Shown here: positions 16,283-24,419 of the stretch, piece by piece | Numbering within the stretch: the stretch's first letter is position 1 | Layout of the letters: every line of letters starts with the position of its first letter | Assembly (NCBI RefSeq): GCF_015500075.1 | Contig: NZ_CP045497.1 | Location: 241,509 to 305,508 of the forward strand | Direction: 5' to 3' | Length of the DNA: 64,000 nucleotides | Source of the DNA: Mesorhizobium sp. INR15 | Lineage (GTDB): Bacteria; Pseudomonadota; Alphaproteobacteria; Rhizobiales; Rhizobiaceae | Program-made: the position numbers and the translations under genes | The notes under the pieces: model-generated | The model's database searches: none | What the model saw: the letters and a program-made list of their open reading frames with translations, nothing else | Told to the model about the DNA's origin: nothing

Positions 16283-16939
16283 ATGAGCACATTCGTTACA
16301 AACGCAGCGGAATATCTGCCAATTCTGCTCCACGGCGTTTGGCTGACAGTGCTGACCACGACGCTTGCTTTATGCTTGGCAACAGCGCTGGGGCTGGTGT
16401 GGGCGATCATGAGAACGTCAGGCATCCGCTCTCTGTGCCTGCCGGCGCGCTTTATCGTTGAATTCGTGCGCGGCATCCCGCTGTTGGTCGTGTTGTTTTA
16501 TATTTACTTCGTTGCACCCGACATTGGCATCAACCTGACCGCGCTCCAGGCGGGTGTGCTCGGTCTGGGTCTCGCCCATTCCTGCTACCTAGGCGAAACG
16601 TTCCGGGCCGGAATCGAGGCGGTCGACAAGGGACAGATTGAAGCTGCCAAATCGATCGGCATGCGGCGCCCTTTGATGATGCGTCGTGTCGTGCTGCCAC
16701 AGGCACTACGGATCGTGCTGCCACCCTACGCCAACAACATGGTGATGCTTCTGAAGGATTCTTCGCTCGTCTCGGTGATCTCGGTGCAGGAATTGACGAT
16801 GCAAGGAAAGATGCTGGCATCGTCGACCTTCGACAATATGACCGTTTTTACCCTCGTCGCCGCCCTCTATCTTTGCCTGACGATTCCTTTGAATTTCCTG
16901 ATGCGGCGCGTTGAGATCCATTTGGAGCAGGCAGGATGA
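16283..16939 (+). CDS. Polar amino-acid ABC transporter permease (HisM/GlnP type)
   Basis: 218 residues from the ATG at 16283 (GGAAAGG upstream). About five membrane segments (ILLHGVWLTVLTTTLALCLA, FIVEFVRGIPLLVVLFYIYF, and others). The ATPase-contacting EAA loop is EAAKSIGMRRPLMMRRVVLP followed by QALRIVLPPYANN. Only one permease gene is present, so it probably works as a homodimer. The stop overlaps the ATPase start by 4 bp. Confidence 0.93.
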   Translation: MSTFVTNAAEYLPILLHGVWLTVLTTTLALCLATALGLVWAIMRTSGIRSLCLPARFIVEFVRGIPLLVVLFYIYFVAPDIGINLTALQAGVLGLGLAHSCYLGETFRAGIEAVDKGQIEAAKSIGMRRPLMMRRVVLPQALRIVLPPYANNMVMLLKDSSLVSVISVQELTMQGKMLASSTFDNMTVFTLVAALYLCLTIPLNFLMRRVEIHLEQAG

Positions 16940-17667
16940 TTACGTTTGACAACGTGCATAAATCGTTCGGGTGTCACGAAGTTCTCAAGGGTATCGACGC
17001 GGAAATTGCCAAAGGCCAGGTCGTGTGCCTGATAGGTCCTTCGGGATCGGGCAAGTCGACGCTCCTGCGCTGTGTCAACGGGCTGGAGGGCTATCAGCGC
17101 GGTCGCATCAGCATCGATGGCGTCGTTGTCGACGCCGCCTCGCCGCATCTTCATTCGATCCGCACCCGTGTATCGATGGTCTTTCAGAGGTTTAACCTCT
17201 TTCCGCATCGAACGGCCCTGGAGAACGTCATGGAGGGCCCTGTTTATGTGTTGAAAGAGGACAAGCAGGACGTCCGTGAGCGGGCCATGGCGCTTCTCAG
17301 TCGTGTGGGCCTCGCCGAAAAGACGAATTCATATCCCTCGTCGCTATCGGGTGGCCAACAGCAGCGGGTGGCCATCGCACGTGCCCTGGCAATGCGGCCG
17401 CAAGCCATTCTCTTCGATGAGCCTACTTCCGCGCTCGATCCGGAGATGGTTGGCGAGGTGCTGCAGGTCATGCGTGTCCTGGCGGACGACGACATGACCA
17501 TGCTCGTGGTCACGCACGAAATCCAGTTTGCGCGCGAAGTGTCCGACACAGTGCTCTTCCTCGATGGCGGCCGCATCGTCGAGCAGGGTCCGGCCAGGGA
17601 ACTGCTTCGCGAGCCGAAGCATGACCGCACTCGTGATTTTCTGCGGCGCGTGACGCATCCCATGTGA
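16936..17667 (+). CDS. Polar amino-acid ABC transporter ATPase (GlnQ/HisP type)
   Basis: 243 residues with all ABC ATPase signatures: Walker A GPSGSGKST (about residue 35), Q-loop MVFQRFNLFPH, signature LSGGQQQRVAIARAL, Walker B AILFDEPTSALDPE, switch VVTHE. The length and the RFNLFPHRTALENVMEGPV segment are typical of the polar amino-acid uptake group. It forms one importer with the two genes upstream and ends the plus-strand cluster, converging on the PLP gene at 17738. Confidence 0.94.
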   Translation: MITFDNVHKSFGCHEVLKGIDAEIAKGQVVCLIGPSGSGKSTLLRCVNGLEGYQRGRISIDGVVVDAASPHLHSIRTRVSMVFQRFNLFPHRTALENVMEGPVYVLKEDKQDVRERAMALLSRVGLAEKTNSYPSSLSGGQQQRVAIARALAMRPQAILFDEPTSALDPEMVGEVLQVMRVLADDDMTMLVVTHEIQFAREVSDTVLFLDGGRIVEQGPARELLREPKHDRTRDFLRRVTHPM

Positions 17668-17737
17668 AACCCAAGACAGGCTGGCGCTTTGAAGACGATG
17701 GGGCTGCCGCGGCTTCCCAACAATCACCACCACCGAA

Positions 17738-18763
17738 TTACTGATCTCTCAGCACCGCTTGCAGCGTTCGCCGGTTCCACGAAAATCGGGTCCACGCGGT
17801 TTCCGCGGCGGGTCTGATTTGATCGATGTGGGTCGGCTCAAGCGGCAGTGCCAAAGGCCAGCCCTCCAATGTCGCGAGCCAATCCTCATTGTACACCGTG
17901 TCGGCATGGCGATGCCCGTCATCAGGCATGATCGCGATGGTGGCGGCATCGGGGTTTTTCCGTGCGAACCAATCAGCGACCAAAGCGGCGGCTCCGCTCG
18001 TTGGCCCCATGAAGACGCCATGCGTCCGAAACAGATCATGAGACTTTGCATAGGCAGGCAAGGCCCCCACCCAGTGGACCTCATCGATCATATCGTGCCT
18101 CACATTCTCCGGCAGAACGCTGTTGCCCAAACCGCGCAGCATGCGCCGCCCGACAGGCTGGCCGAAGAGGATGCTCCTGTGGGTATCGACCGCGACGATC
18201 CGGAGCTCGGGAAAGAGTTCCCGGAGAAAGCCACCGGTGCCGCACAGGGATCCCCCCGTGCCTACACAGCCGACCAGGCAATCGATCCTGCCGAACGAAC
18301 GCACGATCAGGTCCGCAAGGCGCGCATAGGCAAGCCGGTTCTCAGGGCTGTCGTACTGTCGTGGCCAATAGATATCGGCCTGTTGCGAGAGCATCTGGTG
18401 AAGATGTTCGAGGCGGCCACGCTGATTGCCGTCTCCCTTGGGATCGGCGATTGCCACCACCTTCGCGCCCAGCTGCTGCAGACGCCGCGTGAGCCTGACG
18501 TCGATCAGGCTTGAGGCCGTGACAAGCGTGAGATCATAGCCACGGGCAGCAGCCAGCATCGCAATAGCGAGGCCGAAAGTCCCGGATGTCGTTTCGACGA
18601 TATGGCCGCCTGGCGTAAGGCGGCCGGTGGCTTCCGCGCGATCAACCATGAACCGCGCCGGCATCAACTTCATCAGCGAGAAACATGCCGCGTTCAGATT
18701 AGGCGCCAGCCTGGCGAACAGCGGAGTTTCGAAGGCGCGCAGGTAATCCCCATTCTGCATCAT
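17738..18763 (-). CDS. Cysteine-synthase-like PLP enzyme (fold type II)
   Basis: 341 residues. The catalytic Lys is in CFSLMKLMPARFMV, the phosphate-substrate loop is ETTSGTFGLAIAMLAAARG, the PLP-phosphate loop is GCVGTGGSLCGTG, and PTSGAAALVADWFARK lies near the C-terminus. This is the O-acetylserine sulfhydrylase / cystathionine beta-synthase / SbnA group, which does beta-replacement on an activated hydroxy-amino acid. The start overlaps the stop of the GHMP kinase by 4 bp. A kinase feeding an O-phospho-amino acid to this enzyme is the obvious hypothesis. It is not a housekeeping CysK, since FSLMK and the overall spacing differ from that family. Confidence 0.82.
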   Translation of the reverse strand: MMQNGDYLRAFETPLFARLAPNLNAACFSLMKLMPARFMVDRAEATGRLTPGGHIVETTSGTFGLAIAMLAAARGYDLTLVTASSLIDVRLTRRLQQLGAKVVAIADPKGDGNQRGRLEHLHQMLSQQADIYWPRQYDSPENRLAYARLADLIVRSFGRIDCLVGCVGTGGSLCGTGGFLRELFPELRIVAVDTHRSILFGQPVGRRMLRGLGNSVLPENVRHDMIDEVHWVGALPAYAKSHDLFRTHGVFMGPTSGAAALVADWFARKNPDAATIAIMPDDGHRHADTVYNEDWLATLEGWPLALPLEPTHIDQIRPAAETAWTRFSWNRRTLQAVLRDQ

Positions 18764-19743
18764 TGGCGGAGCGCGCCTTCCGCGTTGAGCGAAAACACCT
18801 GGACGTCAGCAAAGCCTGCATCCATCGCCGTCTTCGCGATTTCGCCGGCACGGGAGATCGCCTTGGGTGCGTTCGCGTCAAGGAGGATGCCGATCAAAGT
18901 GCCGCTGTGGGCGACCTGAACGCCGCAGGCGCCGAACCATTGAGACAAGGCAAGCACCGTGTCGAAATGGGCCTTCGGCAAATGTCTCTGGCTTATGCAT
19001 GCGCTCACCGTCGCGACCCGACCAAGCAATATCGGATCCTGCAGCCGGACAGAACGACAGGCCAAACCGCGAAGGGTCCGAAACGTCTCGATTTCCTCGC
19101 TGTCATAGCGGGCTCGCCGCATCGCCAGAGTATCCACGGGCTGATCGTTGGCGCCACGGAATCCCACCGCGAAAAGAGGCGGGAATTCGCCGCCGAAATA
19201 TTCGATTGGACGGCCCTCCCGATGGGCAAAGAGGATCGCCTGATCCTGGTAGGCTATGGCATCGCTGGCGCCTTCAGCCGCAACCGCCAACCGGCCAACC
19301 GTTGACTGACGGAGTATGGTTCCTGCTGAAGCGGCGACAGCGCGGATCGTGGCTGTCACGTCGGCGGTGGAAGAGCCGTACCCGTGTCCGATCAAGATCG
19401 CGCTCTCGATTGTGAGATCACCGCCTTTTCCGCCTAGCCCCAAGTGGCCAAGCGTCAGTTCTGCGGCTCGCGCGGCCTTTGTCCGGTTCTCGGGGCGCGT
19501 TCGAATACCCCTCTCCTCTCGCGGCCAGAAAGTGACCGTCGATTCTTGCGAGGATAGAGGAAGCGTGATGAGGCCCCTGTGGAGACGCCCCTCCCCGTCC
19601 TCAAAGACGCCTTGCAAAAGCTCGCCGTGATGGGCGCTGGCCCGAGCTGTGCCCACGGAAAGTGGTTGATGCTCACGGCTCTCTGTAACCGGGAAACCGT
19701 TCCTGACGACTGGTTTGGCTTTGCCCTTGTCGAGCTTTGACAT
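18760..19743 (-). CDS. GHMP-family kinase (threonine-kinase-like)
   Basis: 327 residues starting MSKLDKGKAK with AAGGAG at ideal spacing; an upstream Met at 19812 gives a less likely extension. The GHMP ATP-binding loop is visible as GHGYGSSTADVTA (about residue 120), like the G-x-SSTxD loop of L-threonine kinases (PduX type); N-terminal ASAHHGELLQG and C-terminal GVQVAHSGTLIGILL complete the fold. It is predicted to phosphorylate a hydroxyl of a small substrate such as threonine or homoserine. It is translationally coupled to the PLP enzyme downstream, so together they would activate and then replace a hydroxyl on an amino acid. Substrate identity is inference. Confidence 0.75.
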   Translation of the reverse strand: MSKLDKGKAKPVVRNGFPVTESREHQPLSVGTARASAHHGELLQGVFEDGEGRLHRGLITLPLSSQESTVTFWPREERGIRTRPENRTKAARAAELTLGHLGLGGKGGDLTIESAILIGHGYGSSTADVTATIRAVAASAGTILRQSTVGRLAVAAEGASDAIAYQDQAILFAHREGRPIEYFGGEFPPLFAVGFRGANDQPVDTLAMRRARYDSEEIETFRTLRGLACRSVRLQDPILLGRVATVSACISQRHLPKAHFDTVLALSQWFGACGVQVAHSGTLIGILLDANAPKAISRAGEIAKTAMDAGFADVQVFSLNAEGALRQ

Positions 19744-19857
19744 TGCGACATCTCCTTCGCTGGAGGCATCGTCGAACAATGCTTGGAATTGGGTGCGTTC
19801 GTCTGTCGCCAATTCTAGGTATTTTACGTTGCGCGGGAGCGGGCGGCAGGCGGCGGT

Positions 19858-19987
19858 CGCGCGCCTTGACCGCCCTGAAGATCCACTTCATGTCCTTAGG
19901 CTCATAGCTCTGGCTTTGAAGCGCTCGCCAGATAATCGGCGAAACCACCTGTGGTGCGACAGGAACCTTGATTCCATTGATGACCAT
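19858..19987 (-). pseudogene. Possible FkbM-type methyltransferase N-terminal fragment
   Basis: About 42 codons (VINGIKVPVAPQVVSPIIWR, ALQSQSYEPKDMKWIFRAVK) resemble the segment that precedes the SAM-binding motif in rhizobial FkbM-family methyltransferases. Where the GDRVLELGAGIG motif should follow, the frame becomes Pro/Arg-rich and homology ends, just before the GHMP kinase gene. It is either a broken remnant or a short leader peptide of the kinase operon. Confidence is low because the match is from memory of the family only. Confidence 0.35.
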
Positions 19988-19999
19988 GGCTCGATTGGC

Positions 20000-20629
20000 T
20001 CACAGCCCCTGCGGGATCCGATGGCCTTGCCGCAAGAGCTTGGCGCGAGCCTGCTTGTAGTATTTCTCGGCAGAGCCGGGCGCAACGGCGAGGCGATCGG
20101 CCATGAGAGAAAAGATCTCCTTTCGTTTCGTGCCGGGTGCGCGCTGCGCCATCATGTCGATTGCTTGCTGCTCGCGCGGTGTAAGGCCTGAAAATCGGTA
20201 ATCGGGCTTGGTCATGACAGCGCGGGACAGGCGCAAGGAAAATCCCTTGCAGGAAATATCGTCCAGCACGTCGCTGAATACGCCGGGCGCAAGGCCCGTT
20301 TTGCCGAGATAAGCGGCGGCGCCGATTCGCCGGAAACCATCTGCCTCGCAACGGTTGTCGGAGCCGGTGACGACAACATGGATTGCCCTGGGTGAAGCTT
20401 CGATGATCCTATCGACAACAGCGATGCGATCGCCTTGTGAGGTGGGATCAAAGCCGGGCAAGCCAGGGTCGATGACGACGAGATCGAAATGATTGTTTTG
20501 AAGCTCGGTAGTGGCGATCGTCAGCGTTTCCGCGCCAAGGACGACGCATTTTTCGAAGCTTGCTTGCACTTCATTCATCAGAGCCAGACGCATAAGCGTC
20601 TGGTCTTCGACCACCAGGGCACGAAACAT
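20000..20629 (-). CDS. Orphan response regulator (REC plus LuxR-type HTH)
   Basis: 209 residues. The receiver domain is at about 1-120 with E8-D9 in VVEDQTLMRLA, phospho-acceptor Asp in DLVVIDPGLPG (about residue 54), T in VVVTGSD and K in AYLGKTG. The C-terminal LuxR/NarL-type HTH is at about 145-205 (LTPREQQAIDMMAQ, LAVAPGSAEKYYKQARAKLL). No kinase is adjacent; the membrane kinase at 7806-9119 is the only one in the window and is also without a partner. Its own upstream region holds a 12-bp-arm perfect inverted repeat (20688-20715), a good candidate operator. Confidence 0.85.
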   Translation of the reverse strand: MFRALVVEDQTLMRLALMNEVQASFEKCVVLGAETLTIATTELQNNHFDLVVIDPGLPGFDPTSQGDRIAVVDRIIEASPRAIHVVVTGSDNRCEADGFRRIGAAAYLGKTGLAPGVFSDVLDDISCKGFSLRLSRAVMTKPDYRFSGLTPREQQAIDMMAQRAPGTKRKEIFSLMADRLAVAPGSAEKYYKQARAKLLRQGHRIPQGL

Positions 20630-20687
20630 CGGAAGCCAATCCTTCTACGCAGCCGCCCCAGCCAAGTATTTCAGAATTGGTCACTAC

Positions 20688-20715
20688 AATCTAGGGATGT
20701 GAGCATCCCTAGATT
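20688..20715. promoter_or_regulatory. Perfect inverted repeat between divergent genes
   Basis: AATCTAGGGATG, a 4-base loop TGAG, then the exact complement: 12-bp arms, 28 bp in total. It lies between the response regulator (start 20629, minus) and the 20770 gene (plus), where an operator would be expected. A second, weaker repeat (GTATAT-GAACG-ATATAC, 20737-20753) lies closer to the plus-strand start. It could also act as a terminator-like hairpin, but no clear T-run follows. Confidence 0.5.
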
Positions 20716-20769
20716 TCGTCGCCTTCACTGGTATTTGTATATGAACGATATACGCCAGGGAGCAAGACG

Positions 20770-21114
20770 ATGGCTAGTCGATTGGTTTGTAGCACCGGAG
20801 TGATGGAAGCAACTGACGGCGTCGCGAAACTGATTGCGGAACATCGTCAGAGCATCGCCGAGCTTGAATGTCTCGGCAAGCGAGCGATGGAGGCCGAGGG
20901 CACGGACGCGATCTTGCTGGGTCAAAGGCTGGACGCGGTCATGGCGGAAGAGGCCGCGGTGCGAAGGCGTGCTGCCATTGCTCCAGTAGCCACCATCGCG
21001 GAAATGAAAATGAAGGCTGCTTACTTTCAACGGCTGACGGCTCATGACTGGTGCGAGGTTGATGTCGAGGATTTTCGCGCGTTGCTCGGTTCTTTCGCGA
21101 AACTGCAGTCCTAG
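20770..21114 (+). CDS. Small helical hypothetical protein, stop codon within the IS target site
   Basis: 114 residues (an ATG at 20803 is an alternative) with GGGAG upstream of the first ATG. Predicted mostly helical: AKLIAEHRQSIAELECLGKR, LLGQRLDAVMAEEAAVRRRA, AEMKMKAAYFQRLTAHDW. No function is recognised. Its TAG stop is the last three bases of the CTAG target site of the IS1182-type element, so the insertion did not change the protein. Before the insertions it would have met the 54-residue gene at 24882-25046 stop to stop over a single CCTAGG. Confidence 0.55.
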   Translation: MASRLVCSTGVMEATDGVAKLIAEHRQSIAELECLGKRAMEAEGTDAILLGQRLDAVMAEEAAVRRRAAIAPVATIAEMKMKAAYFQRLTAHDWCEVDVEDFRALLGSFAKLQS

Positions 21115-22596
21115 GAGCCTGTCCGAGTAGTCGCTGTTCAATTTGGCACGAGTCTGATTCTAATTGCGACCATGAGCAAGCATTTTCGCGCGTGGAAGAT
21201 TGATCAGCCGCAGTTGTTGCCGCCGAGCGTGCAGGATTTTGTGCCGAGGGACCACCTGTCACGGTTCATCGTGGATCTGGTGCGGGAGAGCCTCGATTTG
21301 AGCGAGATTACCAGCAGCTATAGGAGTGCGCTTGGCCAGCCGCCGTTCGATCCGCGGCTGATGGTTGCGCTGCTGCTCAACGGCTATGCGAGCGGCCTCT
21401 ATTCCTCCCGGCGCATCGCCAAGGCGTGCGTCGAGCGCGCCGACTTCATGATGATCGCGGCGCTGGATGCGCCGGATTTCCGTACCATTTCCGAGTTCCG
21501 CAAGCGGCACCTCAAACAGCTGGCCGGGCTGTTCGTGCAGGTGTTGAAGCTGGCCGAGAAGGCCGGGCTGGTGCGGCTCGGGCATGTCGCGCTCGACGGC
21601 ACCAAGATCAAGGCGAACGCGTCCAAACACAAGGCGATGAGCTATCAGCACATGAAGAAGCGCCAAGCCGAGTTGCAGGCGGAGGTCGATCGCTGGCTGG
21701 CCGCCGCTGAGGCGGCGGATGCCGAAGAGGACAATCTGCACGGCAACAAACGAGGTGACGAACTGCCCGGCTGGGTCGCCGACAAACAGAGGCGGATCGC
21801 CAGGATCGCCCAGGCCAAGGCTGAACTGGAGGCCGAGGCGAAGGCCGCGGCCGACGAGGAGCGCCGCATCGAGGCCGAGAAGCAGAAGAGCCGCGAGGCC
21901 GAGGGCCGCAAGAAGACCGGCAAGCCCGCGGCTGCGCCATCCGACGAGCCCGCCGCGAAGGCCCAGCGCAACTTCACCGATCCTGAAAGCCGCATTCTCA
22001 AAACCAAGGATGGTTTCATCCAGGGCTATAACGCGCAGGCGGCCGTCGACGGCAAAGCGCAGATCATCGTTGCACACGGGTTGACGCCGAGCACGAGCGA
22101 CCAGGGCCAGTTGGTGCCGCTGGTCGATGGCATCCAAGCCAATCTCGGCCGCAAACCGGAGCAAGCGTCCGCCGACAGCGGCTATCTGAGCGAAGTCAAC
22201 CTCGCCAGCCTCGACCAACGCGGGATCGATGGCTACATCGCCACCGGACGCGCCAAACACCCCACCGCCGACAACGGCAAGGTTGGCGGACCGTTGACAC
22301 AGGCAATGAGAAAAAAGATCGCCGACGGCGGCTTCGAGACCCCCTACCGACTGCGAAAGCAGATCGTGGAGGCGGTGTTCGGACAGATCAAGCAGGCACG
22401 CGGCTTCCGCCAGTTCCTGTTGCGGGGACTGGCAAACGTGCGCGCCGAATGGGCGATTATCTGCACCGCCCACAACCTCGTGAAGCTGGGAAGCCTCCTC
22501 AGGGCCTCCTGACTAGGCTATCGTCACCCGAGAGCCTGTCGCAATCAGACTATCTTAATGAAATGAACCCGACCGGAACGCTAACTGGACGGGCTC
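21115..22596 (+). mobile_element. IS1182-family insertion sequence, complete
   Basis: 1482 bp. Terminal inverted repeats start GGAGCCTGTCCGAGTAG on the left and, on the complement of the right end, GGAGCCCGTCCAGTTAG. It is bracketed by CTAG (21111-21114 and 22597-22600). It carries one transposase gene (21172-22512) and appears intact. Confidence 0.85.
21172..22512 (+). CDS. IS1182-family DDE transposase
   Basis: 446 residues, intact. N-terminal SKHFRAWKIDQPQLLPPSVQ and FVPRDHLSRFIVDLV are family-specific. Likely catalytic acids: D in HVALDGTKIKANASKHKA, D in ASADSGYLSEVNLASL, E in VEAVFGQIKQARGFRQF. Residues about 150-250 form a long charged helical insert (AEVDRWLAAAEAADAEEDN, ADEERRIEAEKQKSREAEGR), as usual for this family. 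The start ATG follows a weak RBS inside the element. Confidence 0.92.
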   Translation: MSKHFRAWKIDQPQLLPPSVQDFVPRDHLSRFIVDLVRESLDLSEITSSYRSALGQPPFDPRLMVALLLNGYASGLYSSRRIAKACVERADFMMIAALDAPDFRTISEFRKRHLKQLAGLFVQVLKLAEKAGLVRLGHVALDGTKIKANASKHKAMSYQHMKKRQAELQAEVDRWLAAAEAADAEEDNLHGNKRGDELPGWVADKQRRIARIAQAKAELEAEAKAAADEERRIEAEKQKSREAEGRKKTGKPAAAPSDEPAAKAQRNFTDPESRILKTKDGFIQGYNAQAAVDGKAQIIVAHGLTPSTSDQGQLVPLVDGIQANLGRKPEQASADSGYLSEVNLASLDQRGIDGYIATGRAKHPTADNGKVGGPLTQAMRKKIADGGFETPYRLRKQIVEAVFGQIKQARGFRQFLLRGLANVRAEWAIICTAHNLVKLGSLLRAS

Positions 22597-22600
22597 CTAG

Positions 22601-24041
22601 CACTACTTTGGCACTTTAGGTTCGACGGCGTCGGCGAGGAGTTTCTCACAGTGGGGGCATCGCCTGGGTGGCGGCCGTGCGAAGAGGTCGAGGATGGCTT
22701 GCCTGATGGCCGGCATGCTCGGTTGTGGCGGCGGTCCTCCGACTCTTTTTTTTCCGGCCCGCTGCTTTGAGGCGGCGGGCTTGGAGGAAGGCGTAGGCGA
22801 TCATGGTCATCAGGGCGTGTCGGTGTAACCCGGTCCAGGATCTGCCTTCGAAGTGGTCGAGGCCGAGTTCCTCCTTGAGCTGCTGATGCGCCTGCTCACA
22901 GACCCATCTGGCTTTGATCGTGGCAGCGAGCATCTTGAGGCTCGCATCGGCCGGCAGGTTCGACACATAGTATTTTTGCTCGCCAGTCGACCGGCGCTCG
23001 CCGACGAGCCAGACCTCGTCGCCCGGCATGCACTGCATACGATTATCGAGCATGCGGTGCTTATGGCCATCCGCAACGCGGACACGGCGGGCCGCGAAGA
23101 GACATGTCAGCCGACCCTTGGTGCCTCGCCGCCAGCTGACCCTTTGCCATTTCCCTGCGGCCAACAACGCTTCAGCACAGACCGGGGGCTGATCAGGGAT
23201 GTGGTATTTGCGGGGCTTTCCAGTCTTCGCGACGGGGAAAATCAGGGCAACGTCGGCGGGATAGACGTTCTGGCGTCGCGACAGACCCACCGCCCACAGC
23301 AGACCGCGCTTGCTCAAAGCCTGTCGGAAAGGCCCACTGGAGCCGTACCCTGAATCGGCAAGCACACAGCCGAAACGCGCACCGGAGGCGATGACGCGGT
23401 CGATCTCCTCGATCGCAATCTCCGGCTTTGTCAGAGCCGTCTGTCTATCCTTCGGCACATGGGCCCGCGCCATGCGCTCAGGATCATCCGTCCAGCTCTC
23501 GGGCAGGAATAGCCGCAGGCCCACCATCACCGGCACCTCGCGCGAGGCCAGCGTTACCGAGACCAGCGATTGACAATTGGCCGTCTTCCCAAGCGACGAG
23601 GCATATTGTGGCGCGACGCCAACCGAGTGACGTCCCTTCTTGGGCAACGCCGTGTCATCGATGACAAGAAAGCCAGCCTCATCGCCAACCAGGCCATCTG
23701 CCTCCTTCAGCAGGGCAGCCTCGAGTGGAGCACTGTCCCAAACTCCGGCAGCGACGAAATGATGAAGCTGATCGTAGCCGACCTCGCCAGTGCGCGCCGC
23801 CATCGGCTGAACGCTCTTGCGATCTCCTGGACCAATCAACCCAGCGATATAGGCCGGACACATCCGTGCCCTCGTCTTGTGCCGTAGCGCCGCGATAAAC
23901 GGCCCGAGCCAGCGATCCAGATCGGCTTGCCAGTCCACCTCCATTGATCGGCCCTCCATAAGCCGACCTCCCATGAATCACGCAAACCCCCTCTTGGGAA
24001 TCACAAAAACTCACCCGTTGCTAAAAAATGCCAAAGTAGTG
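22601..24041 (-). mobile_element. IS701-family insertion sequence
   Basis: 1441 bp with terminal inverted repeats CACTACTTTGGCA (13 bp perfect; the right end is its complement followed by divergent bases). It is bracketed by CTAG on both sides, which fits the YTAR target preference described for IS701 elements. One transposase gene on the minus strand has an apparent frameshift in its last 50 codons (A8 tract at about 22748-22755). Confidence 0.85.
22646..23974 (-). CDS. IS701-family DDE transposase with shifted C-terminus
   Basis: 442 residues. DDE-type landmarks: FLVIDDTALPKKGRHSVGVA, GCVLADSGYGSS and EQAHQQLKEELGLDHFEGRS. The Met at 23974 is used; METs at 23959 and 23944 (MEVDWQADLDRW) are alternatives. 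After GRKKK the frame gives an unfamiliar tail. The family-like tail (GGPPPQPSMPAIRQAILDLF, then RRCPHCEKLLADAVEPKVPK) is in the neighbouring frame and would end at 22603 inside the terminal repeat. The switch point is an A8 run, so either an extra A was gained or polymerase slippage joins the two parts. Confidence 0.85.
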   Translation of the reverse strand: MGGRLMEGRSMEVDWQADLDRWLGPFIAALRHKTRARMCPAYIAGLIGPGDRKSVQPMAARTGEVGYDQLHHFVAAGVWDSAPLEAALLKEADGLVGDEAGFLVIDDTALPKKGRHSVGVAPQYASSLGKTANCQSLVSVTLASREVPVMVGLRLFLPESWTDDPERMARAHVPKDRQTALTKPEIAIEEIDRVIASGARFGCVLADSGYGSSGPFRQALSKRGLLWAVGLSRRQNVYPADVALIFPVAKTGKPRKYHIPDQPPVCAEALLAAGKWQRVSWRRGTKGRLTCLFAARRVRVADGHKHRMLDNRMQCMPGDEVWLVGERRSTGEQKYYVSNLPADASLKMLAATIKARWVCEQAHQQLKEELGLDHFEGRSWTGLHRHALMTMIAYAFLQARRLKAAGRKKKSRRTAATTEHAGHQASHPRPLRTAATQAMPPL

Positions 24042-24054
24042 CTAGGGTCCGGAC

Positions 24055-24390
24055 TCATAACCAATAGCTGACGGTCGCTGCGATGCAGATTGCGGCGAGG
24101 AAGTTGACGGCAAGGCGGTCGTATCGTGTAGCGATCCTGCGGAAGTCCTTGAGGCGGCAGAACATGCGTTCGATGGCATTTCGGTCGCGGTAGAGTACGG
24201 GCGAGAAGCAGTTTTTCCAGCGCCGGTTGGCCTTTGGTGGAATGTTCGGCATCGTGCCGCGGGCCTCGATCTGGCGGCGGATCGCATCGGAATCATAACC
24301 CTTGTCGGCATGTAGGATGCGGGTGTCCGGCAGATGTTTCAGAAGCTCGCCTCCCGCCGTGCAATCAGCGACCTGGCCGCCGGTGAGCAT
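24055..24390 (-). CDS. IS5/IS427-type transposase, second half (orfB)
   Basis: The C-terminal part of the DDE domain: HADKGYDSDAIRRQIEARGT (second D) and YRDRNAIERMFCRLKDFRRI (E motif). It probably has no start of its own: upstream in the same frame the sequence reads AIGRSRGGRTTKIHALTDRY back to the junction with orfA at the AAAGGGGGG run (minus strand, about 24488-24480). A -1 ribosomal slip there would make a fusion of about 250 residues. Confidence 0.85.
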   Translation of the reverse strand: MLTGGQVADCTAGGELLKHLPDTRILHADKGYDSDAIRRQIEARGTMPNIPPKANRRWKNCFSPVLYRDRNAIERMFCRLKDFRRIATRYDRLAVNFLAAICIAATVSYWL

Positions 24391-24419
24391 GAAGGCAATC
24401 GGGCGACAATAGCGGTCGG

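Noticed and set aside
21259..22473. 404-codon open frame antisense to the IS1182 transposase
   Set aside because: Gly/Leu/Val-rich translation typical of the reverse strand of GC-rich coding DNA; the opposite frame has clear transposase motifs.
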